Notes: generated from the letters alone by a model not told the origin. A stretch of 64,000 nucleotides of DNA from JBEBGV01 sp040081265 (GCA_040081265.1 JBEBGV010000011.1:26355-90354); one strand, 5' to 3'; numbered from the stretch's first letter, positions 20,643-30,756 are shown. Program-made: numbers and translations.

Positions 20643-21099
20643 GCGCCGAGAGCGTTCGCGGTGCCCGCGATCGGGACTCGAGCGATTCTCGTCATCGCGC
20701 CCGCGAAGCCGCCGTGCAGATGTTGTATCAATGGGAAGTCGGCCGCGTGCCGATGACCGAGGTGCGTGTCGCCTTCTGGCAGGGCCCGGCAGCCACGACT
20801 TCGTTGTCGGACGTCCATCGCGCCTTTGCCGGCGAGCTGGCCGACGGCGTCGTGGCGTCGGTTGACACCATCGACCCGCTGATTCGCGAGGCGGCTGAGC
20901 ACTGGCGTGTCGAGCGGATGAACGTGCTCGACCGGCTGATCATGCGGCTCGCGGTCTACGAATTTCTCCACGAGCCCGATACGCCAGCCAAGGTCATCAT
21001 CAACGAGGCGCTCGACCTCGCCCGTACCTTCAGTGGCGATGAGTCGGTGCGCTTCATCAACGGCGTTCTTGACGCCATCCGACGCGAGCAGCAACGCGC

Positions 21100-21103
<4 letters not shown>
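20639..21103 (+). CDS. nusB: Transcription antitermination factor NusB
   Basis: GTG start 20639, overlapping ribH as GTGA; 154 residues. The all-helical NusB fold is marked by the RREAAVQMLYQWEVG-type N-terminus (seen here as HRAREAAVQMLYQWEVGRV) and the C-terminal LIMRLAVYEFLHEPDTPAKVIINEALDLARTFSGDESVRFINGVLDAI. NusB pairs with S10 (NusE) at boxA RNA and supports rRNA antitermination. The lysS start overlaps its stop by 4 bp (ATGA). Confidence 0.95.
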
Positions 21104-22620
<1,517 letters not shown>

Positions 22621-22626
22621 GGCGCG

Positions 22627-22639
22627 GCCGTTTGACGGC
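22627..22639. terminator. Weak hairpin between lysS and the convergent TonB-C gene
   Basis: GCCGT, a TTG loop and ACGGC form a 5-bp stem in the 19-bp gap after lysS. It is followed by only a weak pyrimidine run, so terminator function is tentative. Confidence 0.3.
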
Positions 22640-23536
22640 TTACTCTTCCTGCGCCGCCGCCAGGTGCACTTCAACGGTTTTTTCCGACTCGATCGGCTGA
22701 CCGTTGCGCGTCGCCGGCCGGTAGGACCAGTCGCGCGCCGTACGCAGCAGTTGAACGTCGTAGCTCGGATGCGTCGGTCGCACGATTGAGGCGGAGGTGA
22801 CCTTGCCGGTCGCGTCGATCGTCACACGAACAGCCCCGTCGAAGTTCATTCGCGCGATTGTGCGATCCGGAGGCGACCACCGCGGAAGATCCTGCCGGAC
22901 GATCACCGCCGCCGTGATCACGATTGGCTCCGGACGAGGAGCAGGTGGCGGCGCGACAGCGACGGCGGCCGGCGGCGGGCCAGGTTCCGGCTTCGGGATG
23001 GCGGCCTGCGCCAAATCGATGAAGCCCGAGGCCAGCGTGCGGAGGTCGGTCGCCTCGGGCGTGTCCTTCCATGCCGGGTCGTTGGTCAGCGCGAGCACCT
23101 GCTCGAACAGTCCAAGTGCCGGGATGAAGTCCTTCGCCTGGTACTGGGTCCTGGCCCGGCCGAACATCTCCCGGCTCACGCCAGGCAGTGCGGCCTTGCG
23201 CGTGTCAGTCCACAGCGTCTGAAACCTCGGTGGCAACTCGGTGGTATCGGGCGCGTAACCGGGTGCTGCGTTCACGAGAGTCCGTGTGGCGACACCCGCC
23301 TCCTGCGGACGACCAAGCGCCAGCAGACACAGCGCCTTGTAGAGCAGGACTTCCGGCTCAGCACTCTGGGCAGGCGCCACACGCCCGATGGCTGCCAGGG
23401 CGTCTTCGAACGACGCGGCGGCATAGAGCGTCTTGGCTTGATCGAGCGCCGGGTCGGCCGCCCACGCCGGCGTACCGATCATGACCAGTGCGATGACGAG
23501 GAGCGACGGGACGGCGAGTCGCGTGGGGTGTGTCAT
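22640..23536 (-). CDS. Periplasmic tetratricopeptide-like protein with TonB C-terminal domain
   Basis: A 298-residue exported protein (signal peptide ending near GTPAWAA). Residues about 30-180 look helical with repeat-like blocks (ALDQAKTLYAAASFEDALAAI; RARTQYQAKDFIPALGLFEQVLAL) suggesting TPR-type helices. A Pro/Val linker follows. The C-terminal ~90 residues are a TonB_C domain (GAVRVTIDATGKVTSASIVRPTHPSYDVQLLRTARDWSYRPATRNGQP). The start overlaps the upstream PEGA gene stop by 4 bp (ATGA), so they form one operon. It could be a periplasmic scaffold; energy transduction is unlikely without a TM anchor. Confidence 0.75.
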   Translation of the reverse strand: MTHPTRLAVPSLLVIALVMIGTPAWAADPALDQAKTLYAAASFEDALAAIGRVAPAQSAEPEVLLYKALCLLALGRPQEAGVATRTLVNAAPGYAPDTTELPPRFQTLWTDTRKAALPGVSREMFGRARTQYQAKDFIPALGLFEQVLALTNDPAWKDTPEATDLRTLASGFIDLAQAAIPKPEPGPPPAAVAVAPPPAPRPEPIVITAAVIVRQDLPRWSPPDRTIARMNFDGAVRVTIDATGKVTSASIVRPTHPSYDVQLLRTARDWSYRPATRNGQPIESEKTVEVHLAAAQEE

Positions 23537-24651
23537 TGCGCCTTCCTCATATCTACGGCCACGCGGGCCGCTTCCCCCGTGGTGATAGTCGTGCTGACGC
23601 GACGTTCTCCCAGGTCCGGATGCCTCAGCACGATTTCATGTGTGCCAATTGTCCACGAAACATTGCCGATTGGTGTTTCTCCGAGCGGCTGGCCATCGAG
23701 CCAGACCTGTGCCCACGGCACCGCGTTCACATTGATCGAACCCCGTGGCAGCTGGACCGAGATGTTGGCGGTCTGTCCTGTCGCGACTTGCACCGCCTGC
23801 GACATCCGGAAGCCGAGCGCCTCGTTCACCAGATCGTAGGTATGCGCACCAGACGGCACAAGGATGCGATCGGACTGGCTGCTGCCAATGAGACGACCAT
23901 CCTCAAAGACCTGAAGCGGGATGGGCACCGTAACTGAAAGCCATCCTGACGCCGGCCCTGACGCACCCGAGGCAAACATCAAGGACGAGGTTTCGCCGGC
24001 CTTGACCTGCACCGTGCGCCGGACAGTCGAGGCGTCCTTGCGGACCAGAACTTCGTGATTGCCCGGGGTCAGGTCGGAGATCGTAAGGGGCGTCACGCCG
24101 CGGGGCTGGCCATCGATACTGACGGCCTGCCCGCGCGGGTCGCTCACGATCTCGAGACCACCGGTTGTCATGGGTGCCGCCGTGGCCGCGGGCCAGCTGA
24201 TGTGATGCACCACCGTCGTGCGCTGGGCAATCGACACCGGCAGTGTCCGCGACTGGCTGCCCTGGTCGATACGCACGGTGTAGTCGCCGTTATCCAGGGA
24301 GAGCAGGAGAGGCGTCTTGCCGCGATAGGTGCCGTCGATTGTGACGTTGGCACCTGCGACGTCCGTCTCGACGCGCAGCGCGCCAGCGCTGCCTGCCAGG
24401 ATTGCCGTACGCATCCAGACCACGCCGGCCGTCGCGGCAATCAGCACGACGCAGACCGCTGCCACGCCGACCAGCCGCGTGCGAGCCGGATGCTCTGAAA
24501 CGGCAGGAGATGGCTCGACGTGCGTAATGATCCTCACGCCTTCACTCTCCGACGGAAAGGCGTCGAGCCGCGAGGCCACCTCGCCGTCGCTCGACGGCTG
24601 TTGATCCAGCTCAGCCCTCTGAGTCTCCGTACGAAGCGCCTGCTTCACCAT
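23533..24651 (-). CDS. PEGA-domain membrane-anchored protein
   Basis: A 372-residue protein with a cytoplasmic hydrophilic N-terminus (about 1-60), one transmembrane helix (LVGVAAVCVVLIAATAGVVWM) and an exported region built of PEGA-like beta repeats (ADVTIDGTYRGKTPLLLSLDNGDYTVRI; QAVSIDGQPRGVTPLTISDLTPGNHEV; NAVPWAQVWLDGQPLGETPIGNVSWTIGTHEIVLRHP). PEGA repeats are surface beta-sandwiches found in S-layer or cell-wall proteins. Such anchored forms often follow kinase-like genes in Acidobacteria, but no kinase is adjacent here. Role unknown. Confidence 0.8.
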   Translation of the reverse strand: MVKQALRTETQRAELDQQPSSDGEVASRLDAFPSESEGVRIITHVEPSPAVSEHPARTRLVGVAAVCVVLIAATAGVVWMRTAILAGSAGALRVETDVAGANVTIDGTYRGKTPLLLSLDNGDYTVRIDQGSQSRTLPVSIAQRTTVVHHISWPAATAAPMTTGGLEIVSDPRGQAVSIDGQPRGVTPLTISDLTPGNHEVLVRKDASTVRRTVQVKAGETSSLMFASGASGPASGWLSVTVPIPLQVFEDGRLIGSSQSDRILVPSGAHTYDLVNEALGFRMSQAVQVATGQTANISVQLPRGSINVNAVPWAQVWLDGQPLGETPIGNVSWTIGTHEIVLRHPDLGERRVSTTITTGEAARVAVDMRKAQ

Positions 24652-24883
24652 TGCAGATCCTGTGAGATGGAAGTCGCCCTTGCTGACTTCTGGCGCTCGA
24701 GTGCCTCATCCCGTGTGGGTGAAATCCCGGGAATGAGGCCCTACGAGAGATGTCGACTCGTTGGCCCCCGGAGTTTAGGCCTGCCAACTCTACCGTTCGC
24801 CTCGGGTCAGTCACGATATTGTAAGTGCAGAGACCGAATGCCGTATCGGGAAGTTTTGTGATGATGGAGTATAAGGAATCTCA
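24652..24883. promoter_or_regulatory. Divergent intergenic region with hairpin 24703-24739
   Basis: The 232-bp gap between the PEGA (-) and LolC-like (+) genes contains an imperfect hairpin: GCCTCAT-CCCG at 24703-24713 pairs with CGGGAATGAGGC at 24728-24739 with one bulged T and a 14-nt loop. A plausible RBS (AAGGA) lies 6 nt before ATG 24884. No known riboswitch motif was recognised; both strands are otherwise unremarkable. Short ORFs here are not convincing. Confidence 0.45.
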
Positions 24884-26122
24884 ATGTCGCTCGAACTCTT
24901 CGTTGCGCTGAGATACCTGCTGGCGCGGCGAAAGCAGGCTTTCATTTCCCTGATTTCGCTGATCTCGACCCTGGGCGTCACCGTCGGCGTGATGGCGCTC
25001 ATTATCGCGCTCGGGCTCATGACCGGTCTGCAGGGTGAGCTTCGCGACAAAATCCTCGGCTCCACCGCGCACATCTACGTCTGGAAGGGGGCTGGCCTCA
25101 CCGACTACCGGTCTGAGGTCCGAACGCTCATGGGCGTCGAAGGTGTCACCGGTGCCGCACCGGCCATCCTCGGCAAGGCCCTGATCGTCTCCGGTGATCA
25201 GCAGGCGTTCATCAGCCTCAAGGGCATCGACCCGGCGCTCGAACCGGAGGTGACCGACATCCAGCGTGCCATGGTCGCGGGCAGCGTGCAGGCGCTCGCC
25301 GGTGACGCGGAGGCGGACGTCCCCGGCATCCTCATTGGACGTGAACTGGCACAGCAGCTGGGGCCTCCGGGGATGCCGCTGGCGGTCGGGGATTCGGTCA
25401 CCCTGCAGACGCCGCAGGGCACGCTGACGCCGATGGGCATGTTGCCGCGCGTGCGCCGGCTTCGTATCGCCGGCATCTACAACCTCGGCCTTTTCGAGTT
25501 CGACTCCCAGTACGGGTTTCTATCGCTCGACCTCGCCAAGCGCCTCATGGGACGCACCGAGCCCGATCTGATCGAATTGCGGGTGGCTGACATCTATCAG
25601 GCCGCTTCAATTGCCGATCGCATCGTGACCCAGCTCGGGAGTGACTACCAGGCCAAGGACTGGGCCGACCTCAACCAGTCGCTGTTCTCGGCGCTCTGGC
25701 TCGAGAAAATGGCCATCGCCATCACCATCGGGCTCATCGTGATGGTCGCCGCGCTCAATATCGTGGCATCGCTGGTTCTGCTCGTGATGGAGAAGAGTCG
25801 CGACATCGCCATCCTCAAGACGATGGGCACAGGTTCGCGACGGATCATGACTATTTTCATGCTGCAGGGCCTGATCATCGGCCTCGTCGGGACGACGCTG
25901 GGAAGTATAGGAGGCCTGTCGCTCTGCTGGGTGCTGGACCGCTACAGGCTGATCCGCATTCCGAGCGACGTCTACCAGGTCTCGTACGTGCCCTTCGTGG
26001 TCGAGCCGCGTGATTTTGCGGCGGTGGTGGTGTCGGCGGTGATCATCTGTTTCGTGGCGACGCTGTATCCGTCGCGCCAGGCGTCGAAACTCGATCCCGT
26101 GCAGGCGCTCCGGTTCGAGTAG
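24884..26122 (+). CDS. lolC: Lipoprotein-releasing ABC transporter permease (LolC/LolE)
   Basis: A 412-residue protein with a cytoplasmic N-terminal amphipathic segment, TM1 (LISLISTLGVTVGVMALIIALGLMTGL), a large periplasmic MacB-like domain (about 45-265) and three C-terminal helices ending SRQASKLDPVQALRFE, the classic FtsX/LolC tail. It pairs with the ATPase 10 bp downstream. LolCDE extracts outer-membrane lipoproteins from the inner membrane for LolA; LolC and LolE cannot be separated here because only one permease gene is present, so it may form a homodimer (LolF type). Confidence 0.92.
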   Translation: MSLELFVALRYLLARRKQAFISLISLISTLGVTVGVMALIIALGLMTGLQGELRDKILGSTAHIYVWKGAGLTDYRSEVRTLMGVEGVTGAAPAILGKALIVSGDQQAFISLKGIDPALEPEVTDIQRAMVAGSVQALAGDAEADVPGILIGRELAQQLGPPGMPLAVGDSVTLQTPQGTLTPMGMLPRVRRLRIAGIYNLGLFEFDSQYGFLSLDLAKRLMGRTEPDLIELRVADIYQAASIADRIVTQLGSDYQAKDWADLNQSLFSALWLEKMAIAITIGLIVMVAALNIVASLVLLVMEKSRDIAILKTMGTGSRRIMTIFMLQGLIIGLVGTTLGSIGGLSLCWVLDRYRLIRIPSDVYQVSYVPFVVEPRDFAAVVVSAVIICFVATLYPSRQASKLDPVQALRFE

Positions 26123-26131
26123 AGTCGCCCG

Positions 26132-26806
26132 GTGTCACTCCTCAGCGTCCACGGACTCAACAAGGTCTACGCCGTCGGCGAGACGCGGATCCACGTGCTG
26201 CGCGAACTGGAACTCGAGGTGCCGGCGGGTCAGATGCTCGCGGTCGTCGGGGCGTCAGGCGTCGGCAAGAGTACGCTGCTGCACATTCTGGGCGGGCTCG
26301 ACCGCGCGGACGCCGGAACGATTCGGGTCGGCGACACGGAAGTGTCGTCCATGGGCGACGCGGCGCGGGTCGAGTTCCGCAATCAGCACGTCGGTTTCGT
26401 GTTCCAGTTCCATCATCTGCTGCCTGAGTTCGACGCAACCGAGAACGTCGAGATGCCGATGCGGATTGCCCGGACCCCTCTGGCCGAAGCTCGTCAGCGG
26501 GCGACGGAACTGCTGACGCGGGTCGGGTTGGGAGAGCGTCTGCGGCACCGGCCTTCGATGCTGTCAGGAGGAGAGCAGCAGCGCGTCGCCGTGGCACGCG
26601 CGCTCGTCATGAAGCCGCGCCTACTCCTTGCCGACGAACCGACGGGGGACCTGGACGAGACCACCGCCGACTCTCTCCATGCCCTGCTGCGCCAGATGCA
26701 TGCCGAGCACGGCCTGACGTCGGTCATTGCCACGCACAACCTGCGGCTGGCCGACGCCTGCGACCGCGTCCTGCGGCTCGAGCGCGGTCAACTGAAGGAC
26801 GGCTAA
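26132..26806 (+). CDS. lolD: ABC transporter ATP-binding protein (LolD)
   Basis: GTG start; 224 residues. Walker A GASGVGKST is at 40-48, the signature LSGGEQQR, Walker B LLLADEPTGDLD and the His switch IATHN are all present. The C-terminal LRLERGQLKDG is normal for the MacB/LolD ATPase class. It energises the adjacent LolC-like permease. Operon with only 10 bp between genes. Confidence 0.94.
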   Translation: MSLLSVHGLNKVYAVGETRIHVLRELELEVPAGQMLAVVGASGVGKSTLLHILGGLDRADAGTIRVGDTEVSSMGDAARVEFRNQHVGFVFQFHHLLPEFDATENVEMPMRIARTPLAEARQRATELLTRVGLGERLRHRPSMLSGGEQQRVAVARALVMKPRLLLADEPTGDLDETTADSLHALLRQMHAEHGLTSVIATHNLRLADACDRVLRLERGQLKDG

Positions 26807-26819
26807 CTACTTCTGATTA

Positions 26820-26847
26820 TTGCCTTTTCACGCGCGGGTGTGATATT
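26820..26847 (+). promoter_or_regulatory. Candidate promoter of the secreted-protein operon
   Basis: TTGCCT (26820-26825) and GATATT (26842-26847) are separated by 16 nt, at the right distance for a sigma-70 promoter feeding the gene at 26893. It lies in a gap of 86 bp that is A+T-richer than average and also includes a GGGAGG ribosome-binding site just before the start. Confidence 0.45.
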
Positions 26848-26892
26848 TACCCGCTGCAGGTTCGGCCACCTTTTCTGGTCGGGAGGACGCAC

Positions 26893-27798
26893 ATGGCGTT
26901 GAACGCCGTCACCAGTCTCATTCGTCATCGGCTCTTCTTGGTTTTGGGAGTTCTCGCGGCAGTTGCCGTGGCCACTCCCGCGTCGGCTCAGGGTGACATT
27001 GCGGGCGAGTGGGCCGCGCGAGCCCAGGAGGACCAGCCGCATCGTGGTCCCGGGGCCGAACTCGGCGACTACACCGGCCTGCCCATCAACGCGGCCGCCC
27101 GTCAGAAAGCCTCCGTCTGGGACGCGTCGATCCTGTCGCTGCCCGAAGCGATGGCCAAGCCGCACCCGGCGATGTATTTCATGCGTGGCCCTGGACCGAA
27201 CATCCGCATCCAGAAGATTGCGGACCCGACGACACAAGTCGTGATTGCCTACACCATCGAAGGTGTCTTCGGGCGCGCCGATCGCGTCATCTGGATGGAT
27301 GGCCGTCCTCATCCGTCTGAGTACGCCGAATACACCTTTGACGGGTTTTCGACCGGCAAGGTCGAAGGCAGCCGCCTCACGGTCACCACGACCCACGCCA
27401 AGTACGGCGTCATCCAGCGGAACGGGGTCCCTGCCAGCACCAAGGCCGTGATGACCGAACACTTCATTCGCCATGGCGACTGGCTGACGCTGGTCACCAT
27501 CGTCGACGACCCGGTTTACCTCGAAGAGCCGTTCATCCGGACCTCCCACTGGGTGCGTACCTCCAACGTCACGCCGGATGGCCGTTTCATCTTCGAAGTA
27601 GTGGACGAGGTCGCAGGCCACCCGCAGGGCTACGTGCCGCATTCTCCGCTCGGGACCAGGCAGGATGGATTCGCGAAGAATCACGGCCTGCCGTTCGAAG
27701 CCACGCAAGGTGGCAAGGCGACGCTCTATCCTGAGTACGAGGCCGTCATCCGGAAGCAGTTGCAGGACATGGCGGCCTCGCGGCCGACATCGAAGTAG
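26893..27798 (+). CDS. Exported protein of unknown function, paralogous to the protein at 28.8-29.8 kb
   Basis: The 301-residue protein begins with a signal peptide (cleavage near PASA-QGD). The body is a single beta-rich domain with GxxTGLPIN, PNIRIQKIADPTTQVVIAYT, FDGFSTGKVEGSRLTVTTTHAKYGVIQRNGVPAST and VDDPVYLEEPFIRTSHWVR. The same plan (signal, NIRI...DPxT, LxVxT, RNGxPxS, DPxxLxxPxxxSxxF) recurs in the third gene of this operon. The family is common in Acidobacteria genomes as far as I can tell. No enzyme motif is visible. It may be a surface or periplasmic binding or stress protein. Confidence 0.7.
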   Translation: MALNAVTSLIRHRLFLVLGVLAAVAVATPASAQGDIAGEWAARAQEDQPHRGPGAELGDYTGLPINAAARQKASVWDASILSLPEAMAKPHPAMYFMRGPGPNIRIQKIADPTTQVVIAYTIEGVFGRADRVIWMDGRPHPSEYAEYTFDGFSTGKVEGSRLTVTTTHAKYGVIQRNGVPASTKAVMTEHFIRHGDWLTLVTIVDDPVYLEEPFIRTSHWVRTSNVTPDGRFIFEVVDEVAGHPQGYVPHSPLGTRQDGFAKNHGLPFEATQGGKATLYPEYEAVIRKQLQDMAASRPTSK

Positions 27799-27810
27799 AG
27801 GTCCCGGCAT

Positions 27811-28830
27811 ATGAAGAAGAGCAGTGTGCTGCGCACGGCGCAGGTGTGTCTGGTCGTGTGCGCGGTGGTGTTTGGTGTCGTCACCGTCACCGCGCAGGTG
27901 GTGCCGACAATACGGGCGCTGACCGAAGAGTGGCCCGAAACGATCAAGGTGGACGGGATCGAGATCCTGCCTGTCCTGAAGAACGTGTACATGCTCGTGG
28001 GCGGCGGGGCCAACGTGACGATTGCCTTCGGCGATGAAGGCGTCGTGATGGTGGACTCGGGGGCGCCCGGCCAGGCGGCCCGGCTGCAGGCGGCTGTGCG
28101 ACGCGTGACTCGCAAACCGCTGCGCTATCTGCTCAACACCGGCCCCGATGCGGATCACGTGGGTGGCAACGGCGACATGGTGCGATGGGCCGGAGGGACC
28201 AGCGGTCCACAGGCCGGCCAGGGCGGAGGTCGCCCGCCGAATGCCGGCACTGCGGTGATCGCCCACGAGGGCGCGTACAACAGGATGATCGCCGGCACGG
28301 CCCAGTTCCCCGCGCTCACCGGCGATGCCCTGCCGGAATCAACCTTCTTTACGCCGCGGAAGGATCTGTACGCCAATGGCGAGCCCGTGCAGCTGCTCTT
28401 CCAGCCGAGCGCGCACACCGACGGTGACGTCATGGTGTTCTTCCGCGGGTCGGACGTGGTCGCCACTGGTGAGGTGTATCGAACGGACCAGTATCCCTTT
28501 GTGGATATTGCTCGCGGAGGCTCGATCAATGGTCTGCTCGGTGCTCTGAACAACCTGCTCGACATTACCGTCCCGCAGCGCAACCAGATGGGCGGGACAC
28601 GCGTGGTGCCGGCTTATGGCCGCATCTCGAACGAGGCAGACGTGCTCGAGTACCGGGACATGCTCACCATCATCCGTGACCGCGTCAAGGTGATGGTCGA
28701 CAAGGGCCAGACGCTGGCGCAAGTTCGTGCCGCTGGTGTGGCGCTCGAATACAACGGCGTCTACGGCACCAAATCCAACTGGACTGGCGACATGTTCGTT
28801 GAAGCCGTCTACAACAGCCTGAAGAAGTAG
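27811..28830 (+). CDS. Exported MBL-fold protein lacking most metal ligands
   Basis: The 339-residue protein has a signal peptide and an MBL fold, but where active enzymes have HxHxDH this one reads NTGPDADHVGG, so both first histidines are Gly and Asp. The third histidine PSAHTDGD is kept, the bridging Asp region reads VATGEVY and the last His region PAYGRIS. Thus Zn1 retains one of three ligands and Zn2 about two. It is probably a binding or structural paralogue, or it uses another metal arrangement. It is 12 bp after the first unknown gene and 7 bp before the third, so the three form one operon. Confidence 0.8.
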   Translation: MKKSSVLRTAQVCLVVCAVVFGVVTVTAQVVPTIRALTEEWPETIKVDGIEILPVLKNVYMLVGGGANVTIAFGDEGVVMVDSGAPGQAARLQAAVRRVTRKPLRYLLNTGPDADHVGGNGDMVRWAGGTSGPQAGQGGGRPPNAGTAVIAHEGAYNRMIAGTAQFPALTGDALPESTFFTPRKDLYANGEPVQLLFQPSAHTDGDVMVFFRGSDVVATGEVYRTDQYPFVDIARGGSINGLLGALNNLLDITVPQRNQMGGTRVVPAYGRISNEADVLEYRDMLTIIRDRVKVMVDKGQTLAQVRAAGVALEYNGVYGTKSNWTGDMFVEAVYNSLKK

Positions 28831-28837
28831 GCGAGCC

Positions 28838-29788
28838 ATGACAATCCGAACCTTTGGACGGCTGACATTTGGCATCGGTGCGTGCGCAGCGTGGCTGCTC
28901 GCATCGGGTTTGGCGGATCTGGCGGCGCAGGGACAGCAGGCGCCCGCGGCCCCCGTCGGCCAGCAGGCACCGGGACGCCAGGGCGGCCCGGCACCCAACC
29001 CGGGTGGTGGCGCTCGAGCAGGCGGCGGTGGACAGCGCGGGGGTGGTCAGGGTCGCGGCGCGGCTCCTGCGACGGCGCAGGCTGCAGCTCCCACCGACTT
29101 CACTGGCACCTGGGTATCGATCATCACGGAAGACTGGCGCTTCCGCATGGTGACCCCGCCGAAGGGCGATGCAGCGAGTATCCCGGCCAATCAGGCGGCG
29201 ATCCAGGCATCTGAAAACTGGGATCCGGCCAAGGACATCGCCGCCGGCGAACAGTGCAAGGCGTTCGGTGCGCCCGGGATCATGCGCATGCCGACGCGCA
29301 TCCGGATCTCGTGGCAGGATCCGCAGACCCTGAAACTGGAATTCGACAACGGCACGCAGACACGTCTGTTCCACTTCGCGGCGAATACGCCGGCGCCGGC
29401 CCAGCCCGACTGGCAGGGTCATTCAATTGCCCGCTGGGAGACCATGCAGGAATCGCAGGGACAACCGGCAGCAGGCGGGCGCGGCGGCGGTGCCCCGGCG
29501 CTGAGCGGTGGCCTTCGGGTCGCGACCCGGCAGCTGCGGTCCGGCTACATGCGGCGCAATGGCATTCCGTATAGCGCGAACGCCGTCTACAACGAGGTGT
29601 TCGACGTGGCACCCGGGCCGCAGAACGAAACGTGGTTGATCATCACCTCGGAGTTGATCGACCCGCAGTTCCTGAACCAGCCGTACATGCTGAGTACGCA
29701 GTTCAAGAAGGAGCCGGACGCATCGAAATTCAGCCCCCGCCCCTGCGAGCTGACACCGCCAGTCACCGGGGCGGCTGACGCGCGGTAG
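28838..29788 (+). CDS. Exported Gly/Gln-rich protein, paralogue of the operon's first gene
   Basis: A 316-residue secreted protein. After the signal peptide there is a long low-complexity Gly/Gln/Ala/Pro stretch (about residues 32-85), then a domain beginning DFTGTWVSIITEDWRFRM with similar architecture to the protein at 26893: a RMPTRIRISWQDPQTLKLEF segment, LRVATRQLRSGYMRRNGIPYSANAVYNE and IDPQFLNQPYMLSTQFKK. Another Gly/Ala-rich insert lies near 205-220. It is the last gene of the three-gene operon and is followed by the second GAAGT array. Function unknown. Confidence 0.7.
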   Translation: MTIRTFGRLTFGIGACAAWLLASGLADLAAQGQQAPAAPVGQQAPGRQGGPAPNPGGGARAGGGGQRGGGQGRGAAPATAQAAAPTDFTGTWVSIITEDWRFRMVTPPKGDAASIPANQAAIQASENWDPAKDIAAGEQCKAFGAPGIMRMPTRIRISWQDPQTLKLEFDNGTQTRLFHFAANTPAPAQPDWQGHSIARWETMQESQGQPAAGGRGGGAPALSGGLRVATRQLRSGYMRRNGIPYSANAVYNEVFDVAPGPQNETWLIITSELIDPQFLNQPYMLSTQFKKEPDASKFSPRPCELTPPVTGAADAR

Positions 29789-29874
29789 GGAAGTGCGAAG
29801 TTTGAAGTGCGAAGTTTGAAGTAGAAGTTCGAAGTAAGAAGACACGAAGCTTGAACTTCGAACTTCGAACTTCA
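29789..29874. repeat. Second GAAGT/ACTTC repeat array between convergent genes
   Basis: Six to seven imperfect GAAGT-type copies (with T, C or A between units) run 29790-29850 and are followed by inverted ACTTC copies to 29874. The last TTCAC supplies TCA at 29872-29874, the stop codon of the minus-strand dehydrogenase. The whole 83-bp gap between the two convergent genes is this array. Confidence 0.85.
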
Positions 29875-30756
29875 CTCCAGTCCCGACATCTCGAAAATCA
29901 GTTTTCCCAGTTCGGAGTAGTCCCGCTCCCCGCGGTGCTGCGCGACCAGGGTCATCACCAGGTTGCTGGCCGCGGTTGTAACCGGCGCTACTGTTGCCAC
30001 CTCGTCGACAGCCGTCAGCACGTTGCGCAGATCCTTCGCGAACAGCTCGGTGCGGAAGCCGGGCACGTAGTTACCCTTCAGCATGCGCTCACCGTGGACA
30101 TCGAGGACGCGGCTCTGCGCGAATCCACCGAGCAGGGCTTCGCGGACGCGAGCGGGATCAACGCCCGCCTTGCGGGCCAGGGCAAATGCCTCGCCGACGA
30201 CGCCGATCGTTCCGGCAAGCACCATCTGGTTGCACAGCTTGCAGAGCTGGCCGGCGCCTGATTCTCCGACGTAGACGATGCGCTCCGGGTTGCCCATCGC
30301 GCGGAGGATCGGCGTGACCGTGTCGAACGCCTGACGGTCACCACCGACCATGATCGACAGCGTTCCCTGGACCGCGCCGATTTCACCGCCACTGACCGGG
30401 GCGTCGAGCATCGTTGCGCCGCGCGCTGTAGCCGCGGTGGCAAGTCGACGCGCCGAGGCCGGAGCGATGCTGCTCATGTCGATGATGATCGTCCCGGGTT
30501 GAATGGCCGCCAGGATGCCATCGGGCCCCTCGAGTACCTTCTCCACGTCGGGCGAGTCGGGCACCATCGTGATGATTGTGGTGGCCTGCGCGGCGACGTT
30601 CCGCGGAGAGTTGGCGCGTATCGCACCGGCGTCGACCAGTTCCTGGACCGGGCCGTCGCTGCGGCTGTGGACGACGAGCGGGAAGCCTGCCGTCAGGAGG
30701 TTTCTGGCCATGGGTTTGCCCATGAGCCCGAGGCCGATGAATCCGACATGCGCCAT
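29872..30756 (-). CDS. 3-hydroxyisobutyrate dehydrogenase-family oxidoreductase
   Basis: A 294-residue NAD(P)-dependent enzyme with Rossmann motif GFIGLGLMGKPMARNL, family signature DAPVSGGEIGA and catalytic-lysine segment LCKLCNQ. It therefore belongs to the tartronate-semialdehyde reductase/3-hydroxyisobutyrate dehydrogenase group. Substrate (hydroxyisobutyrate, glycerate, succinic semialdehyde) cannot be told. Together with acyl-CoA enzymes in the window it could be part of valine degradation. Its ATG at 30756 lies 21 bp from the divergent ABM gene's ATG. Confidence 0.9.
   Translation of the reverse strand: MAHVGFIGLGLMGKPMARNLLTAGFPLVVHSRSDGPVQELVDAGAIRANSPRNVAAQATTIITMVPDSPDVEKVLEGPDGILAAIQPGTIIIDMSSIAPASARRLATAATARGATMLDAPVSGGEIGAVQGTLSIMVGGDRQAFDTVTPILRAMGNPERIVYVGESGAGQLCKLCNQMVLAGTIGVVGEAFALARKAGVDPARVREALLGGFAQSRVLDVHGERMLKGNYVPGFRTELFAKDLRNVLTAVDEVATVAPVTTAASNLVMTLVAQHRGERDYSELGKLIFEMSGLE

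Noticed and set aside
24611..24814. 67-codon minus-strand ORF upstream of the PEGA gene
   Set aside because: Overlaps the PEGA start and hairpin, no motif, no ribosome-binding site.
26803..28266. 487-codon minus-strand frame
   Set aside because: It is antisense to the two exported-protein genes; composition is Arg/His/Gly-rich without any domain and it lacks a ribosome-binding site. It is a shadow of high GC3 coding on the plus strand.
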